NCBI GenBank assembly: GCA_003279005.1
Contig: QCBY01000002.1
Coordinates: 105,208 to 169,207 of the forward strand
Direction: 5' to 3'
Length of the DNA: 64,000 nucleotides
Source: Prochlorococcus sp. AG-347-J22
GTDB lineage: Bacteria > Cyanobacteriota > Cyanobacteriia > PCC-6307 > Cyanobiaceae
Shown here: positions 51,706 through 62,045 of the stretch, piece by piece
Layout of the letters: each line of letters begins with the position of its first letter
Numbering within the stretch: position 1 is the stretch's first letter
Program-made: the position numbers and the translations under genes
Notes under the pieces: model-generated
The model's input: only the letters and a program-made list of their open reading frames with translations
Told to the model about the DNA's origin: nothing
Databases searched by the model: none

Positions 51706-54035
51706 CAATTGCTCCAAATAAAACTTCCTCCGAGAACAACTCTAATAATCTTAGAAAAGATGATTTTCCAAAGACAGCCCCCGCAGCTTATCCTGTCTTC
51801 TTTAGGTCATACAGCAGAAAGACAACTTCTGGAAAGAGAGAGAGTTGGAGTGAAGTTGGAGAAAGAAATTTATCTGGATTAAAAGAATTAGGAAAACTCT
51901 CTGCTCAAGAATTGACCTTAATGAGAGAAATGCAGAGCAACCAAAAGGCTCAACCGTCCGGAAGATGGCTATGGATTGGGGGGACTCCATGGATTAATAA
52001 ATGTCAAAATTTTTCAGGAGCATATAACTGTACTTCGACAAATTTAATTGATTGGGAAGCTTTTGCATTAATGATGGACTTGGCAATGATGGGATGTGGT
52101 ACAGGTGCAATAATTGAGCCTCATTTTATAGAAAAACTTCCAACAGTAAAAAATAAAATAACCATTAAATCAGTTAGTGAAGTAGGAATTACGCCTAAAG
52201 AACAAAGACAGGAAAAATCCTCTTTTGAAATTAAAGGCAAAGATATTTTTATAAAAGTAGGTGACAGCAGAAGAGGATGGGTAGATAGTTATAAATATCT
52301 TCTTGAAGCATCAAGTAATGAAAATCTTGAAAAAGAAGTTGATGTTCATATTAACTTAGAAGATATTAGGCCAGCAGGAGAATCATTAAAAGGTTTTGGA
52401 GGCATGGCAAATCCTATTAAATTAAAGGATCTTTACTCTCGAGTTGCTTCTTTATTAGGAAAGGCTATTGGCAGAAAGTTAAATACAGTGGAATGCTGTC
52501 TACTTATTGATGAGGCAGCAGTCACTATAGTTGCAGGAAACATAAGAAGAAGTGCAGGTATGAGGCAGTTTGCCTCTGATGACAAAGAAGCAGCATCAGC
52601 GAAAGAGAATCTTTGGAGTCAAGACGAAGATGGTAATTGGAGAATCGATCCCGAAAAGGACGCTCTTAGAATGGCCAATCACACAAGGGTATATCATAGA
52701 AAGCCCTCTTATCAAACAATTCTGGATGCAGTAACCAAGCAATTCCATTCAGGTGAAGGAGCAATTCAATTCGCACCAGAAGCAATAGCAAGATCAAATG
52801 CAGATATATTGAAAGGAGAAGATCTCAAAAACGAATTTATAGAAATATATTCGGAACAAGGTAAAGAAGAAGCTAGAAATTGGATTAATCTTAATTATGG
52901 GCCTTTTTCTGAAGAAGAACTAGATCATAGAATGAGTAGATATGGACTTAATCCTTGCGGAGAAATATTAGGCAATGATTTTCATTGTAATTTAGCAGAA
53001 GTTCACCTAAATCAGATTGACCCAGAAAATATTGAAGAACAAAAAAAAGCCTTTAAAGCCGCAGCCCTTTCAGTAGCGTGCTTACTAAATCATGAATTTG
53101 AAGTTGAAAGATACAGAAAAAGCAGAGAGTATGATCCTATTGTAGGAGTAAGTTTTACAGGATTATTTGATTTCTGCGTACATGCCTTTGGAACCCCTTG
53201 GTTAAAATGGTGGGAAGCGGGTAGACCAGATAACGAAGAAGGTAGGGATTTTAAAAAGAAAGAAGCTGGATTCTTAGACTTATGGAGAAAAACTGTAAAA
53301 GAAACTGTTTGGGAATACTGCGACAAACATAATCTAAGAAGACCCAATAGATGCACTACAGTTCAACCTGCTGGAACCAAAAGCCTTTTAACAGGGGCCG
53401 CTCCTGGATGGCATCCACCTAAAGCACAAAGGTTTTTAAGAAGAATAACTTTCAGGAAGAATGATCCAATTGCATTAGCTTGCATGGATTATGGTTATTC
53501 TGTTGTTCCATCCCAATCTGACAAAGACGAAAAAGGCTGCTTACTTGATAATCCATTTGACCCAAGATGTACTGAATGGCTAGTTGAAATCCCAACAGAA
53601 GTAAGTTGGGCAAATATAGAAGGAGCAGATAAAATAGATATAAACAATTTCTCAGCCCTTGCTCAATTCGATTTTTACATGCAAGTTCAAAAGTTTTACA
53701 CAGAACATAATACTTCTGCAACTATTGAATTTAGAGAAAGTGAAATTGAAGATCTAGCAAAAGCTATACATAACGCAATAGAGAATAACCAAGGATATAT
53801 CTCAGCAGCACTTTTAGCTAGATTTAATGCAAATGCAACATTTCCAAGATTACCTTTTGAACCTATAAGTAAGGAGCAATATATATCTTTACAGAAAAAA
53901 GTAACTCAAAGAAAAGTAAATAACGATTTCTTTAATGCTCTTAATAAATATGATATTGGAGAACTCTCTGAAGCAGGTCCAGCTGGTTGTGATTCAGATA
54001 AATGTCTGCTTCCGTTAGCTAAACCAGAAAATTAA
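51702..54035 (+). CDS. nrdJ: Adenosylcobalamin-dependent (class II, monomeric) ribonucleotide reductase
   Basis: NCTSTNLIDWEAF, LNPCGEIL, C-terminal CDSDKC thiols. Confidence 0.95.
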   Translation: MTIAPNKTSSENNSNNLRKDDFPKTAPAAYPVFFRSYSRKTTSGKRESWSEVGERNLSGLKELGKLSAQELTLMREMQSNQKAQPSGRWLWIGGTPWINKCQNFSGAYNCTSTNLIDWEAFALMMDLAMMGCGTGAIIEPHFIEKLPTVKNKITIKSVSEVGITPKEQRQEKSSFEIKGKDIFIKVGDSRRGWVDSYKYLLEASSNENLEKEVDVHINLEDIRPAGESLKGFGGMANPIKLKDLYSRVASLLGKAIGRKLNTVECCLLIDEAAVTIVAGNIRRSAGMRQFASDDKEAASAKENLWSQDEDGNWRIDPEKDALRMANHTRVYHRKPSYQTILDAVTKQFHSGEGAIQFAPEAIARSNADILKGEDLKNEFIEIYSEQGKEEARNWINLNYGPFSEEELDHRMSRYGLNPCGEILGNDFHCNLAEVHLNQIDPENIEEQKKAFKAAALSVACLLNHEFEVERYRKSREYDPIVGVSFTGLFDFCVHAFGTPWLKWWEAGRPDNEEGRDFKKKEAGFLDLWRKTVKETVWEYCDKHNLRRPNRCTTVQPAGTKSLLTGAAPGWHPPKAQRFLRRITFRKNDPIALACMDYGYSVVPSQSDKDEKGCLLDNPFDPRCTEWLVEIPTEVSWANIEGADKIDINNFSALAQFDFYMQVQKFYTEHNTSATIEFRESEIEDLAKAIHNAIENNQGYISAALLARFNANATFPRLPFEPISKEQYISLQKKVTQRKVNNDFFNALNKYDIGELSEAGPAGCDSDKCLLPLAKPEN

Positions 54036-54116
54036 ATATTAAATTTTTTGAAAAAAAAAGAAATTATTGTTCTTAAAAATTCAATTTATAGCTACTTCTT
54101 AAGATAGGTACATAAA

Positions 54117-54380
54117 TTGACTATGACATTGAGCTTAAATATTGGTAATTTTTTTAATGATTCATCTACTCATGCTTTAGTTGACGAACTCAGGAAAAGA
54201 AACACAGAAGAATCAATATTAGAATTCGAAAGGAAGTTCAACATTAAAAATGAAAAAAATCTACATATTTACATATGTAGATTTCTAAAAAACAGGACCA
54301 TATCAAGAGCTTTGGCCTCTAGGTGGCTAATTACAATGATTAATGACAAAGAGTCAAAAATTAATACCCTAAAAAATTAG
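54117..54380 (+). CDS. Hypothetical protein
   Basis: 87-aa ORF. Confidence 0.55.
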   Translation: MTMTLSLNIGNFFNDSSTHALVDELRKRNTEESILEFERKFNIKNEKNLHIYICRFLKNRTISRALASRWLITMINDKESKINTLKN

Positions 54381-54384
54381 ATAA

Positions 54385-54582
54385 TTAAGTCAGGGCAGAA
54401 AGCCTCCAAAGAGCTATCCCAAAAATTGAAACACCCATTATTAAAGTAAAAGCTAAAGCATTAACAACCTGAACCTTCTCGGTCATAACATTAGCAAATG
54501 GAAGTAACTGTGCATATAAAGGTTTTTCTTCAACGACGGTAGCTCTTTTTTTACTGGGAGATTTTTTGTTTTTTGAGAACAT
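54385..54582 (-). CDS. Small membrane protein
   Basis: 65-aa ORF with one TM segment. Confidence 0.55.
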   Translation of the reverse strand: MFSKNKKSPSKKRATVVEEKPLYAQLLPFANVMTEKVQVVNALAFTLIMGVSIFGIALWRLSALT

Positions 54583-54913
54583 AAAAAAAGGTTATAATCT
54601 TTTGAATTTTACATTTAAAAATGAAATTTATACTAAATAAAACGATTAATTGAACAAAATGTAACCTGTCTCAATCTTTAAATTGTTTAAAGAAAAGTTT
54701 TCATCCCTCCTAAAAAGATTTTTTCGATTAACCAGCTAAAAGGTCATTCAATGGGTAATTTATGATAATAAAAAGTGTTGTGAGTTTCATGAGCATTAGT
54801 ATTACCTTGATGTCTTGCAAGACGAATTAACAAATTATGTCAAGCAAGGAAATACTAAATACTTATCAAAAATGATTTAGGATGATTAAAAATTTAACTT
54901 TAAGAAGCCAATT

Positions 54914-55063
54914 ATGCCCAATCAAAAACCTTTATTTAAACTTCCTTATGACATAAGAGACGTAAGTGCTCTTTTTGCAATCGTGGCTTTTGTTTTAGTC
55001 ATTGCTGCAATAGTGGGTAATAATTTATTTGGAATATTTCAGCAAAACGTTAATTTTGGATAA
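54914..55063 (+). CDS. Small membrane protein (49 aa)
   Basis: Manual translation MPNQKPLFKLPYDIRDVSALFAIVAFVLVIAAIVGNNLFGIFQQNVNFG*. Confidence 0.55.
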   Translation: MPNQKPLFKLPYDIRDVSALFAIVAFVLVIAAIVGNNLFGIFQQNVNFG

Positions 55064-55100
55064 AAAAGATAATTAGCTTTGATATCGATTTATGAAATGA

Positions 55101-56399
55101 TTAACTTGGAACGAATATAAATAGTTTTTTAAGAAACATCATATATTTTTCTCCAAATCCAAAGTAGGTTCTTAATAAAACAAAAGGCAATGGGAAAGAT
55201 ATCTGAGAGGATAAATTTACTCCAAAGAAACTTACAGGGGTTGCTAACATAAGAAATGTTATCCAACGATTAAATACTGAAATTAAATCTTCGTTCAAAG
55301 TATATAAAATCAAAATAGACTCCAATATAAAAAAATATGTATAGGCCATTGATCGCCAAACATCACCGTTAATCATTACTATAAAACTGTAAGAAAGAAA
55401 TATTAAAAAATTTATGCCAAAATAAAACTTATAATTAAAACCATAATTTTTTATAAAATTGTTTGAACTTTTTTTAAGTAATTTAATAATCAACAACAAA
55501 GGAAAAAAGTAAACCCACTTGAAAGAACTTAGTAAATTTAAAATTTGTGATGGCCAATATTTGGGGAAGAAATCCCAAAAATTAGTTATCTGGTTAGTAA
55601 CTACACTAATATTTGGGGCGGAGGCAAATATTCCAGAATCAATTACATAACGACCTAATATCCATAAGATAAATCCAATAACCATTGAACATGTAGTAAG
55701 TATTAAATTTTTGGTTACTTTTAAATTAAATAAATTACTTCCATTCTCCTTTAAATAATTATTATTCATTAGATCTCTTCTTATAAGAAATAACCATAGA
55801 AATGCACAAGCAAAAATTGATCTTTCATCATTAAAGAGAGAAGATGGTATTGCAAAAATGAAATATAAAGGATTTACCTTATAAGCAGCAGGTATCAAAA
55901 TTAAAAGATGCGAGACTGAGTCTGTAGTACCCCAAAATGCAGTTCCTTCAGCAATAAACCAAGTTAGTGATAGCCCAATAAGATTTACTAATGTGAAGGA
56001 ATTATTATTAGTTCTTGTTCTGATAATTCTGCTCAAAAGAAACAAATTAACCAGAGAGGATAATACTGGTATTACTACAACAAAGAAACCTCTTAGCCCT
56101 AAGAAATAATTTAATGAAGGTACTAGGAATCTATAACCTAATAATTGATAAATTGGCGGGAGGTCTCTGTTAAGTGGGTTCTCTGCTAATAACATCTGAT
56201 ACAATAACCTACCGGCTCTATCAGGCTGAAAATAAAGCCATAAACTAGGAAATGCAAAAAAAATAGAGATTAAAAATGCTATCAAAGCAAATTTAACATC
56301 TACTCTCCATCCATACTCTTCGTGATCAGAAATTCTAAGAAAAAAATTTTCAAATTTATTTATCAAATTTAGTTGATATTTTCTAAAAAGAAATTTCAT
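55101..56399 (-). CDS. Multi-pass membrane protein, possibly glycosyltransferase-like
   Basis: 432 aa, many TM segments; island context. Confidence 0.6.
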   Translation of the reverse strand: MKFLFRKYQLNLINKFENFFLRISDHEEYGWRVDVKFALIAFLISIFFAFPSLWLYFQPDRAGRLLYQMLLAENPLNRDLPPIYQLLGYRFLVPSLNYFLGLRGFFVVVIPVLSSLVNLFLLSRIIRTRTNNNSFTLVNLIGLSLTWFIAEGTAFWGTTDSVSHLLILIPAAYKVNPLYFIFAIPSSLFNDERSIFACAFLWLFLIRRDLMNNNYLKENGSNLFNLKVTKNLILTTCSMVIGFILWILGRYVIDSGIFASAPNISVVTNQITNFWDFFPKYWPSQILNLLSSFKWVYFFPLLLIIKLLKKSSNNFIKNYGFNYKFYFGINFLIFLSYSFIVMINGDVWRSMAYTYFFILESILILYTLNEDLISVFNRWITFLMLATPVSFFGVNLSSQISFPLPFVLLRTYFGFGEKYMMFLKKLFIFVPS

Positions 56400-56568
56400 A
56401 TTAAAATATATAAATCAAAACCTATTTTTATTGATTGAAATTTAGTATCTTTGAGTTTTATCTGTCAATTATTTAAAAAAAATATTTTCATTATATTTTA
56501 TTAAGCAATTTATGTTAGTTGTTTTGAATTTATACAGTAATTTGTATTAAGCTTATTAAGAAATAATT

Positions 56569-57756
56569 TTGTTTATGCGATACAAATATGATGTAGCAAT
56601 AATAGGTGGATTAGGTCACATTGGTTTACCTTTAGGAATTTTATTTGCAGATAAACTTAAAAATGTTCTATTACTAGACAATAATTTAAAAGATAAAGAT
56701 AAAGTAATGAAAGGCCAAATGCCCTTTATTGAATATGGGGCTGAAAGTTTATTAAAAAAAGCTCTTAAAAGAAATTTAATTCACATTACATCTCTACCTG
56801 AAGAAATCAAAAATGCCAAAAATATAATATTTTGTATTGGCACTCCAATAGATGAATACCTTAATCCAAAAACAAATCAATTTTTGGATGTTATTTCAGA
56901 ATATTCAAAATTCATTAATAAAGACCAATTGATAATAATAAGAAGTTCTGTTTTCCCAGGAATTTGCAAACAAGTAAATAAACTTTTAGGTCCAGATATT
57001 AATCTTAGTTTCTGCCCTGAGAGGATTGTACAAGGATATGCAATTAAAGAGCTTTCTAAACTGCCTCAAATTGTATCTGGATTTAGTGAAGAAGCCATAA
57101 GCTTAGCTGGAAAGTTATTTCAAGAAGTTTCAAAAAGTATTATTTATACATCAGTTACTAAGGCTGAATTAGCAAAATTATATTCGAATACTTGGAGATA
57201 TATTCAATTTGCTGCTACAAATCAGTTCTATATGATTTCTAATGACATGGGAGAAAATTACGAAGATATAAGGGATCTTATGATGGAAAACTATCCTAGA
57301 ATGTCTGGATTCCCATCTGCTGGATTCGCTGCTGGACCTTGTCTTCTTAAAGATACTATGCAACTTTCAAATTTAAGTAGAAATGCAAATTTCTTAGCTC
57401 AAGCCGCAATGAATATTAATGAAAGGATGCCCGAATACCTCATTCAACTTATCAAGAAAAAACATTTTTTAGAAAAGGCAAAAGTTGGAATTTTAGGTAT
57501 GGCATTCAAAGCAAATATTGATGATATAAGGGATTCGCTATCTTTTAAATTAAAAAAATTATTATCATTCGAGGGTGCTGAAGTTAAATGCAGTGATGAG
57601 TTCGTAAATGATCCAAAATATATCTCTAAAGAAGAATTGATAGATTACTCAGAAATAATTATTATTGGTGCTCCCCATGATATATATCAAAACATAGAAA
57701 TACCAACTGACAAAATTCTTTATGACATTTGGAGTCTGGATAAATTAAAAAAATGA
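56569..57756 (+). CDS. Nucleotide-sugar dehydrogenase (UDP-Glc/GDP-Man DH family)
   Basis: GGLGHIGLPLGILFADK; CIGTPIDE; FAAGPCLLKDT catalytic Cys; GMAFKANIDDIRDS. Confidence 0.9.
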   Translation: MFMRYKYDVAIIGGLGHIGLPLGILFADKLKNVLLLDNNLKDKDKVMKGQMPFIEYGAESLLKKALKRNLIHITSLPEEIKNAKNIIFCIGTPIDEYLNPKTNQFLDVISEYSKFINKDQLIIIRSSVFPGICKQVNKLLGPDINLSFCPERIVQGYAIKELSKLPQIVSGFSEEAISLAGKLFQEVSKSIIYTSVTKAELAKLYSNTWRYIQFAATNQFYMISNDMGENYEDIRDLMMENYPRMSGFPSAGFAAGPCLLKDTMQLSNLSRNANFLAQAAMNINERMPEYLIQLIKKKHFLEKAKVGILGMAFKANIDDIRDSLSFKLKKLLSFEGAEVKCSDEFVNDPKYISKEELIDYSEIIIIGAPHDIYQNIEIPTDKILYDIWSLDKLKK

Positions 57757-58259
57757 AGAGAATAATTTTTTCGAAGAAGTGGTTTGATTTGTATGAAATT
57801 TTTGATAAGAAAAGTAACTCAAATTTTTATGGGATCAAGCCTCCAGATTATGTTACAGCAGTAGCTTTTGACAGGAATGGGGAGATATTTCTTGTTATAC
57901 AAGAAAGGCCTGTAATTGAAAAAACAAAAAGCCTTGAAACTCCTGGAGGTCAAGTGGACAAAGGAGAAACTCCCATTAAATCCATTAAGAGAGAATTGGT
58001 TGAGGAATTGGGTTTATCCTTTGAAAATATAAATAGAGTTGCAATTCTTGAACCAGATGTAGGGAGATTAATGAATAAGCTGCATGTCTTTAAGGCTGAA
58101 AACCCCATATTTGTAAGAGATCCTGAAATTGGAATCAAAGTTTTAACAGTTGATCCTGATGATTTGATTCAGTATATTTATGATGGAAAATTATCTAACG
58201 CTTACTCAATAGCGGCAATATCAATAGTTTTAAATTTATTTAAAAATGAATCAATCTAA
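57753..58259 (+). CDS. Nudix hydrolase
   Basis: Nudix box GGQVDKGETPIKSIKRELVEELG; ATGA overlap with previous gene. Confidence 0.9.
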   Translation: MKRIIFSKKWFDLYEIFDKKSNSNFYGIKPPDYVTAVAFDRNGEIFLVIQERPVIEKTKSLETPGGQVDKGETPIKSIKRELVEELGLSFENINRVAILEPDVGRLMNKLHVFKAENPIFVRDPEIGIKVLTVDPDDLIQYIYDGKLSNAYSIAAISIVLNLFKNESI

Positions 58260-58992
58260 TAGAATATTACTTCTTGGTGGAAATGGAAAACTAGGCAAAG
58301 AAATTATTAAATCTAGATTATTTGAACAAATTTATTTTCCTTCCAAAAAAACATGTAACTTACAAGAAAAAGAATCAATTAAAAAAACATTAGATGACTT
58401 TAAACCAACTCATATAATTAATTGCGCTGCACTGGCAAGAAGAAAGATATGCGAGAAACAACCCAAAGAAGCTATATCAGTGAATATAATTGGGACTTCT
58501 CAATTAGTGCAATCTATAATAGATTTTAGTGCTTCAAATAAAGAGCCAAGATTATTGCATATGTCATCTGATGCTGTTTATCATTGCGGGAAAGGAGATT
58601 ATGATGAATTTGATCCTACAGTACCTATTTGTAATTATGGTTGGTCAAAGCTTGCGGCTGAATGTTCAGTAAGATTGCTTAATAATTACCTCATAATAAG
58701 GACCAGATTTTTTAATCCTAATGAAATCCCTTTTTTAGATGCTGCTAATGATATTTTTACATCATCAATTCCAATTTCGAAACTTGTTAGTTATATCTAT
58801 AAGCTTTTATCTGTTAACTATGTGGGAGTATTGAATATTGGAGGCAAATCAGAATCAGATTTTGATAAATATAAGAATTACAAATCTGATATATTAAAGA
58901 CTGACATGATTTCTATAAGAGAAAATAGTGCTCTTCCTTTTTGTAATAATTACACTCTTTCCACAAAAAGATTAGATTCAATACTTTATTAA
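58246..58992 (+). CDS. RmlD-like NAD(P)-dependent sugar reductase
   Basis: GGNGKLGKEI; YNYG-like YGWSKLAAE. Confidence 0.82.
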   Translation: MNQSNRILLLGGNGKLGKEIIKSRLFEQIYFPSKKTCNLQEKESIKKTLDDFKPTHIINCAALARRKICEKQPKEAISVNIIGTSQLVQSIIDFSASNKEPRLLHMSSDAVYHCGKGDYDEFDPTVPICNYGWSKLAAECSVRLLNNYLIIRTRFFNPNEIPFLDAANDIFTSSIPISKLVSYIYKLLSVNYVGVLNIGGKSESDFDKYKNYKSDILKTDMISIRENSALPFCNNYTLSTKRLDSILY

Positions 58993-59001
58993 AAATAGTT
59001 C

Positions 59002-59745
59002 ATGCAAAAAAAATTAGATATTGTAATCCCAGTCTTTAATGAGGAAAAAATTTCTTCATTATTTAGTTTGTTGGATAAAAATGTTTCTACATCGTTTAAA
59101 GTTCTTCTTTGCTTTGATAGTTATGAAGATCGTACATTAAAGTTTTTTGACCCAAAAGAGTTTTCATTTGAAATAGAACTAATACTCAATGAAGGTAAAG
59201 GAGTACATTCGGCAATTATTTCAGGATTTAAAAAAAGTACAGCGGATGCATTATTAGTCTATCCTGCCGACGATTTAATAAACACAGCAATCATTGATTC
59301 AATGTATAAAAGCTTTGAGAACGGACATCATGTAGTTGTAGCAAGTAGATTTATAAGAGGCGGCACCATGAAAGGTTGTCCATTTTTAAAGAATATTTTA
59401 GTCCGCTGTGGTTCTTATTCTCTCTATTTTTTATCCTGCATTCCAGTTATGGATGCAAGTAATGGCTTTAGACTCTTTTCAAAAAAACTAATAGATTATG
59501 TACAAATTGAATCTAATAAAGGCTTTACCTATTCTATTGAATTATTAGTAAAAGCAAGAAGATTAAAGTTGTCTATTTCAGAAATTCCAGCCAAATGGGA
59601 AGAAAGATGCCATGGCAGCAGTAACTTTAAACTATTCTTATGGCTAAGTGAATATTTAAAATGGTATTTTTATGGGCTAGCAACTTTTTGGTTAAGAAAA
59701 AAATCAAGCTCCGTAAAGAAAAAATTAATTAAAAGATATAATTAG
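59002..59745 (+). CDS. Family 2 glycosyltransferase
   Basis: DIVIPVFNEE; NEGKGVHSAIISGF; YPADD. Confidence 0.9.
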   Translation: MQKKLDIVIPVFNEEKISSLFSLLDKNVSTSFKVLLCFDSYEDRTLKFFDPKEFSFEIELILNEGKGVHSAIISGFKKSTADALLVYPADDLINTAIIDSMYKSFENGHHVVVASRFIRGGTMKGCPFLKNILVRCGSYSLYFLSCIPVMDASNGFRLFSKKLIDYVQIESNKGFTYSIELLVKARRLKLSISEIPAKWEERCHGSSNFKLFLWLSEYLKWYFYGLATFWLRKKSSSVKKKLIKRYN

Positions 59746-59748
59746 CCT

Positions 59749-60702
59749 ATGAAAAAAATTCTCATAACTGGTGGATGCGGATTTATTGGAAGTGCGCTCG
59801 TAAAAAAATTAGTCAAAGATGGTCATAGAGTAAAGGTCCTTGATAATTGCTCCAGAGGATCAGCATCAAGATTAAAAAATATTTTGGACAACATTGAATT
59901 CATTCAAGGGGATATAAGGGACCTTGATGTAGTTTCAAAAGCTTGTGAAGATATTGAAAGCATTCATCACTTAGCTTATATCAATGGTACAGAAAATTTT
60001 TATAAAAAGCCTGAACTTGTTCTAGATGTTGCAGCCTCTGGAATTATTAATTTATATAATTGTTGTAAAGAAAAGAACATTGAAGAATTTTATTTAGCCT
60101 CAACTTCAGAGGTTTATCAAACGCCCTCAAAATTCCCTGCCGCAGAAAATGAACGCCTAATAATTCCTGACATAATGAATCCCAGATATTCTTATGGGGG
60201 AGGGAAAATATTATGTGAACTTGTAGCTATTCATTGTATTCAAAAATTAGTCAACAAATTAATAATATATAGGCCTCACAATGTATATGGTCCAGACATG
60301 GGGAATGAACATGTTATCCCTCAGTTTTTCATAAAGATGAAAAAACTTATCAATGAATTTGGTCATAATAAAATTATAGATTTCCCCATTCAAGGAAGTG
60401 GAGATGAGACAAGATCATTTATTCATATAAATGATTTTATTAAAGCTGTAGAAATTCTTACTCTAAAAGGACAGAGTAATCAGATCTACCATATCGGAAA
60501 TTCTGACGAGATAACTATTAAAAAATTAGCGATGCAAATTAGTGATGCATTAAATATTGATATTAAAATTAAACCCGGTGATTTACAGCTTGGAAGTACT
60601 AAAAGAAGATGTCCTGATATTAAAAAAATATATGATATTGGTTATAGACAAACTATTTCTCTAAAAGAAGGAATCGCAAGCTTAAAACAGTGGTATTATT
60701 AA
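59749..60702 (+). CDS. NAD-dependent sugar epimerase/dehydratase
   Basis: ITGGCGFIGSALVKKL; STSEVY; YSYGGGKILCE. Confidence 0.92.
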   Translation: MKKILITGGCGFIGSALVKKLVKDGHRVKVLDNCSRGSASRLKNILDNIEFIQGDIRDLDVVSKACEDIESIHHLAYINGTENFYKKPELVLDVAASGIINLYNCCKEKNIEEFYLASTSEVYQTPSKFPAAENERLIIPDIMNPRYSYGGGKILCELVAIHCIQKLVNKLIIYRPHNVYGPDMGNEHVIPQFFIKMKKLINEFGHNKIIDFPIQGSGDETRSFIHINDFIKAVEILTLKGQSNQIYHIGNSDEITIKKLAMQISDALNIDIKIKPGDLQLGSTKRRCPDIKKIYDIGYRQTISLKEGIASLKQWYY

Positions 60703-60729
60703 TCTTTAACCCATTGGTTTTGTTATTAA

Positions 60730-61965
60730 ATGAGATCATCTAAAATTATCCAGAAATGTCAGATTTGTGGTTCTGTACAATTTAAAGATATTTTGGATTT
60801 AGGATATCTTCCTTCAGTTAATGATTTTCAAGAAATAAAAAATGATCAAAAAGAACAAATATTTTTTCCTAGCAAATTAGTCCAATGCCAAAACTGTAAG
60901 TTAGTACAACTATCATGCATTGTTGATAAAGAAATTTTATTTCCAAGTAGTTATCCCTACACTAGTTCAACTACAAGAATCCTAAGAGAAAATTTTAGTG
61001 AATTAAGTCAAGAAGTTGATGAGTTAATAAACCTAGATAAAGATAAATTAGTTTGTGATATTGGGTCTAATGATGGAAATTTATTAACATATTTTAAAGA
61101 AAAATCTAAAGTAGTTGGAATAACTCCTGAAGACATCGGAAATAAAGCTATTGCGAAAGGTATTCCAACAATAATCGACTACTTTAATAAAGATTCTAGT
61201 AATAAAATAATTGAAAAATTTGGCAATCCAGATGTTATTACTGCTACAAACGTTTTTGCCCATATTGATAACCCAAATGAAGTAATGGAAAATATTTCAT
61301 TTCTTCTCAAAAAAGATGGTTTATTTATAATCGAAGTCCATTATTTAAAGTCCTTAATTGAAACAAATCAGTACGATACTATATATCATGAGCATATGAG
61401 ATATTACTCTCTTGAGTGTTTAAACAATTTATTAGCCTCGAGTGGATTTGAAGTATTTAACGCAAAATTAATAAATACTCATGGAGGATCAATCAGAGTT
61501 TTCGCCTCAAGATCCAGAAATTACAATGTAAGTGAATCTTTTTATCAAATTCTTGAAAATGAGCAGAAATTTTTATACCAAGAGAACAATTTATTTTCTT
61601 ATAAAAGTATAGTTCAACAACAAAAAGCTGATTTAATAAAAAAACTCATAGAATTAAAAAATAAACAAAAAACTGTTTTTGGAATTGGGGCTCCATCAAG
61701 GGGAACCACTCTTATAAATTATTGCGGCATTGATGAATCATTGGTTTCTAATATTTGTGAAATAAAAGGTTCTCATAAAATTGGCAAATATTTACCGGGG
61801 ACCTCAATACCAGTATTAGATGAAGCGATATTATTCAAAGAACAACCTGATTACGTTTTGCTATTGTCATGGCACATTGCAAAAGAACTTATCCATAATT
61901 TAAAGAAAAAAGGATTGAGATCAAAATTTATAATTCCACTTCCTGAAGTTAGAATAATTGATTGA
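60730..61965 (+). CDS. Sugar C-methyltransferase-type protein (zinc-binding N-terminus, SAM methyltransferase core, C-terminal domain)
   Basis: CQICGSVQFKDILDLGYLP; CDIGSNDGNLL; FGIGAPSRGTTLINY. Confidence 0.88.
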   Translation: MRSSKIIQKCQICGSVQFKDILDLGYLPSVNDFQEIKNDQKEQIFFPSKLVQCQNCKLVQLSCIVDKEILFPSSYPYTSSTTRILRENFSELSQEVDELINLDKDKLVCDIGSNDGNLLTYFKEKSKVVGITPEDIGNKAIAKGIPTIIDYFNKDSSNKIIEKFGNPDVITATNVFAHIDNPNEVMENISFLLKKDGLFIIEVHYLKSLIETNQYDTIYHEHMRYYSLECLNNLLASSGFEVFNAKLINTHGGSIRVFASRSRNYNVSESFYQILENEQKFLYQENNLFSYKSIVQQQKADLIKKLIELKNKQKTVFGIGAPSRGTTLINYCGIDESLVSNICEIKGSHKIGKYLPGTSIPVLDEAILFKEQPDYVLLLSWHIAKELIHNLKKKGLRSKFIIPLPEVRIID

Positions 61966-62045
61966 TTAATCAATAATCATTTAGAAGAATCTATTTTGCG
62001 TTTTGTTATTTCTCATTAGAGTTAATTAATTTCTATTATTAAAAA

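Noticed and set aside
53090-53721. Minus-strand ORFs inside nrdJ
   Set aside because: Antisense shadows of a confident gene.
54600-54913. tRNA or att site at the island boundary
   Set aside because: No cloverleaf or clear direct repeat found.
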